From the NCBI RefSeq assembly GCF_022548875.1, contig NZ_JAKZEW010000003.1:79112-143111 (forward strand): a DNA stretch of 64,000 bases. The letters are read 5' to 3'. A program made the translations under genes and the position numbers. Position 1 is the stretch's first letter. The number at the start of each line of letters is the position of its first letter. Under the pieces are notes generated by a model that saw only the letters and a list, made by a program, of their open reading frames with translations, had not been told where the DNA came from and ran no database searches. The stretch is from Glycomyces sp. L485 (lineage in GTDB: Bacteria > Actinomycetota > Actinomycetes > Mycobacteriales > Micromonosporaceae). Below, in pieces: positions 60,920 through 64,000 of this stretch.

Positions 60920-61516
60920 CTATCGCTTCCCGAGGAGTCGGATGGCTTGCTTCAGCAGCGTGGGCACGTCGGCGCCGTCGACGCCCTCGGCGTCGAGCTT
61001 CTCGATCGCCGCCTCGGCCTCCTTCGCAGACCAGCCGAGCGCCTGGAGGCCCTGGCTGACTTGGGAGCGCCAGCCGCCGGGGCGCGAACCGGCCTGTTTG
61101 GGCAGGCCGGTGTCGACCGGGCCGATCTTGTCGGCGAGGTCGAGGACGATCCGCTCGGCGCTCTTCTTGCCCACGCCGGGGATCCGCGAAAGTGTGGCGG
61201 TGTCGCCGGTGGCTATGGCGTGGCGGATGACGTCGGGGCGGAGGGCCTCGATCGCGTCGCGGGCGATGCGCGGGCCGATCTTCTGCGCGGTCTGGAGCAG
61301 CTCGAACAGATCCCGCTCGACGGGGCTGTTGAAGCCGTGCAAGGTGATCGAGTCCTCGCGGACGATCGTGGAGACGTGGAGGACGACCTGCGAGCCGACG
61401 TTGAGGTTGGCGAGGGTGTGGGCACCGGCGTGGACGGCGTAACCGACACCGCCGACATCGATGACGGCGTAAGACTCCCCCACGGAGGCAACGGATCCCG
61501 TAAGCTGCGCGATCAT
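60920..61516 (-). CDS. ruvA: Holliday junction DNA helicase RuvA
   Basis: This 198-residue junction-binding protein forms the tetramer on which RuvB and RuvC act. It has the OB-fold domain ([31 protein letters not shown]), helix-hairpin-helix motifs ([14 protein letters not shown]-like segment and [16 protein letters not shown]), and the C-terminal RuvB-binding domain. ATG 61516 overlaps the ruvC stop (ATGA), showing coupling. The longer frame to 61579 lies inside ruvC. Confidence 0.97.
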   Translation of the reverse strand: MIAQLTGSVASVGESYAVIDVGGVGYAVHAGAHTLANLNVGSQVVLHVSTIVREDSITLHGFNSPVERDLFELLQTAQKIGPRIARDAIEALRPDVIRHAIATGDTATLSRIPGVGKKSAERIVLDLADKIGPVDTGLPKQAGSRPGGWRSQVSQGLQALGWSAKEAEAAIEKLDAEGVDGADVPTLLKQAIRLLGKR

Positions 61517-62037
61517 CTCGGTCCTCGGCTCTGCTCCGACTGCGCCGCGGCGAGCCTGGCCTTCATGCCGCCCCTCCAAAGGTGGCAGATGGCTATCGCC
61601 AGCGCGTCGGCGGCGTCGGCGGGCTTGGGCGGCTCGCTCAGGCGCAGCACTCTCGTGACCATGGTGGTGACCTGCCGCTTGTCGGCTGTGCCGTTGCCGC
61701 AGACGGCGGCCTTGGCTTCGGAGGGCGTGTAGGTGGCGGTGGGGATCCCGGCGCGGGCGGCGGCCAGGAGCGCGATGCCCGAGGCCTGCGCGGTGCCGAT
61801 GACACTGGCCACATTGTGCTGACTGAAGACGCGTTCGACGGCGACGGCCTCGGGCCGGTGGTCCTCGATGTGCGCTCGCAGGCCGTCGTCCAATGCGAGC
61901 AGCCGATCAGCAAGGGGCGCTTCGGGATCGGTGCGGACGACACCGACCGCGATCATCCGGCCGGGTGCACCGGGCCGTCCTTCGACGACGCCGACGCCGC
62001 AGCGGGTCAGCCCCGGGTCGATCCCCATGACGCGCAC
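61513..62037 (-). CDS. ruvC: Crossover junction endodeoxyribonuclease RuvC
   Basis: This 174-residue resolvase has the catalytic Asp in [11 protein letters not shown], the Glu in [11 protein letters not shown] and acidic residues of the RNase-H-like fold, with [10 protein letters not shown] and [12 protein letters not shown] at the C-terminus. It nicks four-way junctions. GTG 62037 or GTG/ATG slightly downstream; ribosome site not clear. First gene of ruvCAB-yajC-secDF. Confidence 0.96.
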   Translation of the reverse strand: MRVMGIDPGLTRCGVGVVEGRPGAPGRMIAVGVVRTDPEAPLADRLLALDDGLRAHIEDHRPEAVAVERVFSQHNVASVIGTAQASGIALLAAARAGIPTATYTPSEAKAAVCGNGTADKRQVTTMVTRVLRLSEPPKPADAADALAIAICHLWRGGMKARLAAAQSEQSRGPR

Positions 62038-62232
62038 TCGTGCCTCCGATCTGTCGTTCGCGCCAGCTTATCCGGGAGGAATGACAGGAGTTTCCCGTGA
62101 CGCTCGTGGCATCCCCCATAAATCACTTGCCGAGCGGCTAGGAAGAGGGTTACGTTCGTTGAGGCCAGGAGACGAAGACGCCGCCCTGGGCCCCGATCTC
62201 TTCCGCATCCCCAAGACTTCTGTGAGTTGACT

Positions 62233-63477
62233 GTGTCCGCTGCCGCGTTCAATCCGGGGGCCGCCCAGAGCGGCCACTCGCGCCGCTACATCACCATGAT
62301 GGTGCTCGTGCTCGGCACGCTCGCCGCGACCGCGCCGCTCGCCACCGACCTCTACCTCCCGGCCTTCCCGAACATGGCCGAAGCCCTGGGCTCGACCGAG
62401 AACCACATCCAGCTGACCTTGACGTCCATGATGGTGGGCCTCGGGCTGGGCCAGGCCGTCATCGGACCGCTCTCGGACCGGTTCGGCCGCCGCGGCCCGC
62501 TGCTCATCGGCATGGGCGTGTTCACGCTGACCGCGCTGCTGTGCGCCGTGGCCACCACCGCGGACCAGCTGATCGCCATCCGGTTCGTGCAGGGCCTGAG
62601 CGGCGCGGCCGGAATGGTCATCACCCGAGCGGTCATCCGCGACCACTTCGAGGGCGACGCCATGACCCGCTTCACCGCCAAGATGATGCTCATCACGATG
62701 CTCGCGCCGATGCTCGGCCCGATCATCGGGGCGCAGCTCATCCACGTCGGCCCGTGGCCGATCGTGTTCGTGTTCATGGCGGTCATGTCGGCGCTGGCGA
62801 CCGTCCTGGTGTGGCACTACCTGCCCGAGAGCCTCCCGGCCGACCAGCGGCAGTCGCAGACGGGCCGCGAGCTCGCGGCGACCATCGGCGGCCTGGTGCG
62901 CGATCCGCGATTCATCGCGCCGACGCTTGTGGTGTGCCTGAACTTCTCGATGCTGTTCACCTACGTCTCGACGTTCAGCTTCGTCTCGCAGGACGAGCTG
63001 GGCGCCTCGGCAGGGGCCTACTCGGCGGTCTTCGGTGTCGGGACGCTGGCGCTGCTGCTGGGCAACCAGGCGAACATGGTGCTCATCGACCGCGTCGAGT
63101 CGGGCGCCCGCATGGTCGTGGGCCTGGCGATCTCCCTGACGGGGGTTGCCTGGATCGCGGGCGTGCAGATGCTCGGGCTGGTCGGCCTCGTGAGCGTGAC
63201 GATCGGGATCGCCTCGATGATGTTCGGCTGCGGCGTGATCTTCCCGAACGCCGGGGCGGCGGCTATGTCGTCGCAGCGGCCGCAGGTCGCAGGAACCGCT
63301 TCGGCGTTCATGGGCTCGCTCCAGATGGCCGCCGGCGGCGCGCTTCCGGCCCTGGCCACCTTGGGCGGGGTGAGCCTGGCGAGCATGACCGGGGGCATCG
63401 TGGTCTACGGGATCGGCACGGCGATCGCGGTGGTGGCGACCATCCGCGTCTACCGCAGGCGGCCTGTCGCGGCCTAA
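62233..63477 (+). CDS. Bcr/CflA-type multidrug efflux MFS transporter
   Basis: This 414-residue protein has 12 membrane helices. The Bcr/CflA branch is shown by ATDLYLPAFPNMAEALGSTE in the first loop and GPLSDRFGRRGPLLIGMGVF (motif A). VQGLSGAAGMVITRAVIRD corresponds to motif B. It exports drugs or sulfonamide-type compounds by proton antiport. GTG 62233 used; TTG 62227 is possible. Divergent from ruvC, with about 195 bases between holding its promoter. Confidence 0.93.
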   Translation: MSAAAFNPGAAQSGHSRRYITMMVLVLGTLAATAPLATDLYLPAFPNMAEALGSTENHIQLTLTSMMVGLGLGQAVIGPLSDRFGRRGPLLIGMGVFTLTALLCAVATTADQLIAIRFVQGLSGAAGMVITRAVIRDHFEGDAMTRFTAKMMLITMLAPMLGPIIGAQLIHVGPWPIVFVFMAVMSALATVLVWHYLPESLPADQRQSQTGRELAATIGGLVRDPRFIAPTLVVCLNFSMLFTYVSTFSFVSQDELGASAGAYSAVFGVGTLALLLGNQANMVLIDRVESGARMVVGLAISLTGVAWIAGVQMLGLVGLVSVTIGIASMMFGCGVIFPNAGAAAMSSQRPQVAGTASAFMGSLQMAAGGALPALATLGGVSLASMTGGIVVYGIGTAIAVVATIRVYRRRPVAA

Positions 63478-63484
63478 GACGCGG

Positions 63485-63505
63485 GCGGCCGGCCGCTTTC
63501 GTTTA
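63485..63505 (+). terminator. Weak terminator after the MFS gene
   Basis: The palindrome GCGGCCGGCCGC (63485-63496) is followed by TTTCGTTTA, a short T-rich run, eight bases after the stop codon. Confidence 0.45.
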
Positions 63506-63534
63506 TCCCGGGCCGGGCCGGGCACCTCCCCGAT

Positions 63535-64000
63535 ATGCACAACCGAGTGTTTCGCGACCGGCGCGATGCCGGGCATGCGCTGGCCGCGCTGCTCGACCGG
63601 TTCCGGGACCGCTCCGACGTGCTGGTGCTCGCACTGCCGCGCGGCGGGGTGCCGGTCGGCCACGAGGTCGCCCGCGCGATCCGGGCTCCGCTGGACGTGT
63701 TCACGGTCCGCAAACTCGGCGTCCCCGGCCACGAGGAGCTGGCCATGGGCGCCATCGCCAGCGGCGGCGTCACCGTGCTCAACGACCAAGTGGTCCGGTT
63801 CAGCGGCACGAGCCGCGGCGAGATCGAGCGGGTCGCCGAGCGCGAGTCGGTCGAGCTGAGCCGGCGCGAGCGCGCCTACCGCGGCGACCGTCCTCCGCTC
63901 GAGCTCAAGGGCAAGACGGTACTGCTGGTCGACGACGGCCTGGCCACCGGTTCGACGATGCGCGCGGCGATTCAGGCGGTGCGGTCCCTCGGCCCCGAGC
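63535..64000 (+). CDS. Phosphoribosyltransferase-family protein, 3' end outside window
   Basis: 155 codons are visible before the window ends. [17 protein letters not shown] and [17 protein letters not shown] are typical of the orphan type I PRTase family. The PRPP loop [20 protein letters not shown] includes the paired acidic residues. Such genes often stand near dienelactone-hydrolase or dormancy-related genes. Its target base is unknown. No ribosome site is apparent before ATG 63535. Confidence 0.88.
   Translation, partial: MHNRVFRDRRDAGHALAALLDRFRDRSDVLVLALPRGGVPVGHEVARAIRAPLDVFTVRKLGVPGHEELAMGAIASGGVTVLNDQVVRFSGTSRGEIERVAERESVELSRRERAYRGDRPPLELKGKTVLLVDDGLATGSTMRAAIQAVRSLGPE

Noticed and set aside
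62068-63789. 573-codon minus-strand open frame
   Set aside because: Antisense to the MFS gene and PRTase; His/Arg/Asp-rich shadow product.

Overview
This is a GC-rich window (64 kb) with strong GC3 bias, GTG and TTG starts, Gly/Ala/Arg-rich proteins and typical actinomycete gene content: a SARP regulator, ECF41-type sigma factor, LppU-like proteins, YkoEDC, and a ruvCAB-yajC-secDF/rel/hisS block. A filamentous or carbohydrate-degrading member of the Actinomycetia fits best. A Glycomyces/Stackebrandtia-like organism is my guess from style only. The first 27 bases match the Illumina P5 flow-cell oligo preceded by a T-stretch, so the left edge is an assembly contig end.

Layout. 1-2.4 kb: a secreted glycoside hydrolase cut by the contig end, facing a badly decayed LacI-type regulator. 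2.4-8.8 kb: Tag glycosylase, a P450 followed by a methyltransferase, a PCC-domain protein, a degraded ABC-exporter tail, and an ArsR-SulP pair. 8.8-11.9 kb: a thiamine-precursor ECF transporter operon (S, fused double ATPase, T) behind a TPP riboswitch. 11.9-17.1 kb: alkyltransferase-like protein, RecQ-like helicase with a phosphoribosyltransferase-like tail, DUF4287/SRPBCC protein, EamA exporter, lipoprotein. 17.2-28.4 kb: sugar and secretion genes (hydroxyacid dehydrogenase, GH2 beta-galactosidase, LacI regulator, S1 protease coupled to a lipoprotein, GH43 xylosidase/arabinosidase), then GNAT, SRPBCC and sulfotransferase genes. 28.4-39.2 kb: SGNH acyltransferase, tesB-pyk, gltD-gltB. 39.6-43.9 kb: two related LppU-like membrane proteins, an ECF41-like sigma factor and its probable target oxidoreductase.

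43.9-62 kb is the conserved actinobacterial hisS - MBL hydrolase - cyclophilin - rel - secF - secD - yajC - ruvBAC neighbourhood. It is unusual in three ways: rel and the cyclophilin gene are on the opposite strand to their neighbours, apt is absent from its usual place, and about 6.3 kb of accessory DNA sits between rel and secF. That accessory stretch carries two paralogous small secreted four-cysteine proteins, a large AfsR/SARP regulator, a small LuxR-type protein whose 3' end runs into an IS630 remnant, and an orphan membrane protein. It is the best candidate here for something undescribed. 62-64 kb: a Bcr/CflA drug exporter and a phosphoribosyltransferase cut by the window end.

Several genes show a TANNNT-like hexamer exactly 6-7 nt before the start codon and no Shine-Dalgarno, suggesting leaderless transcripts. 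Strong perfect hairpins mark transcript ends after lacZ, tesB, gltD, rel and secF, among others. No rRNA, tRNA or CRISPR array was seen.
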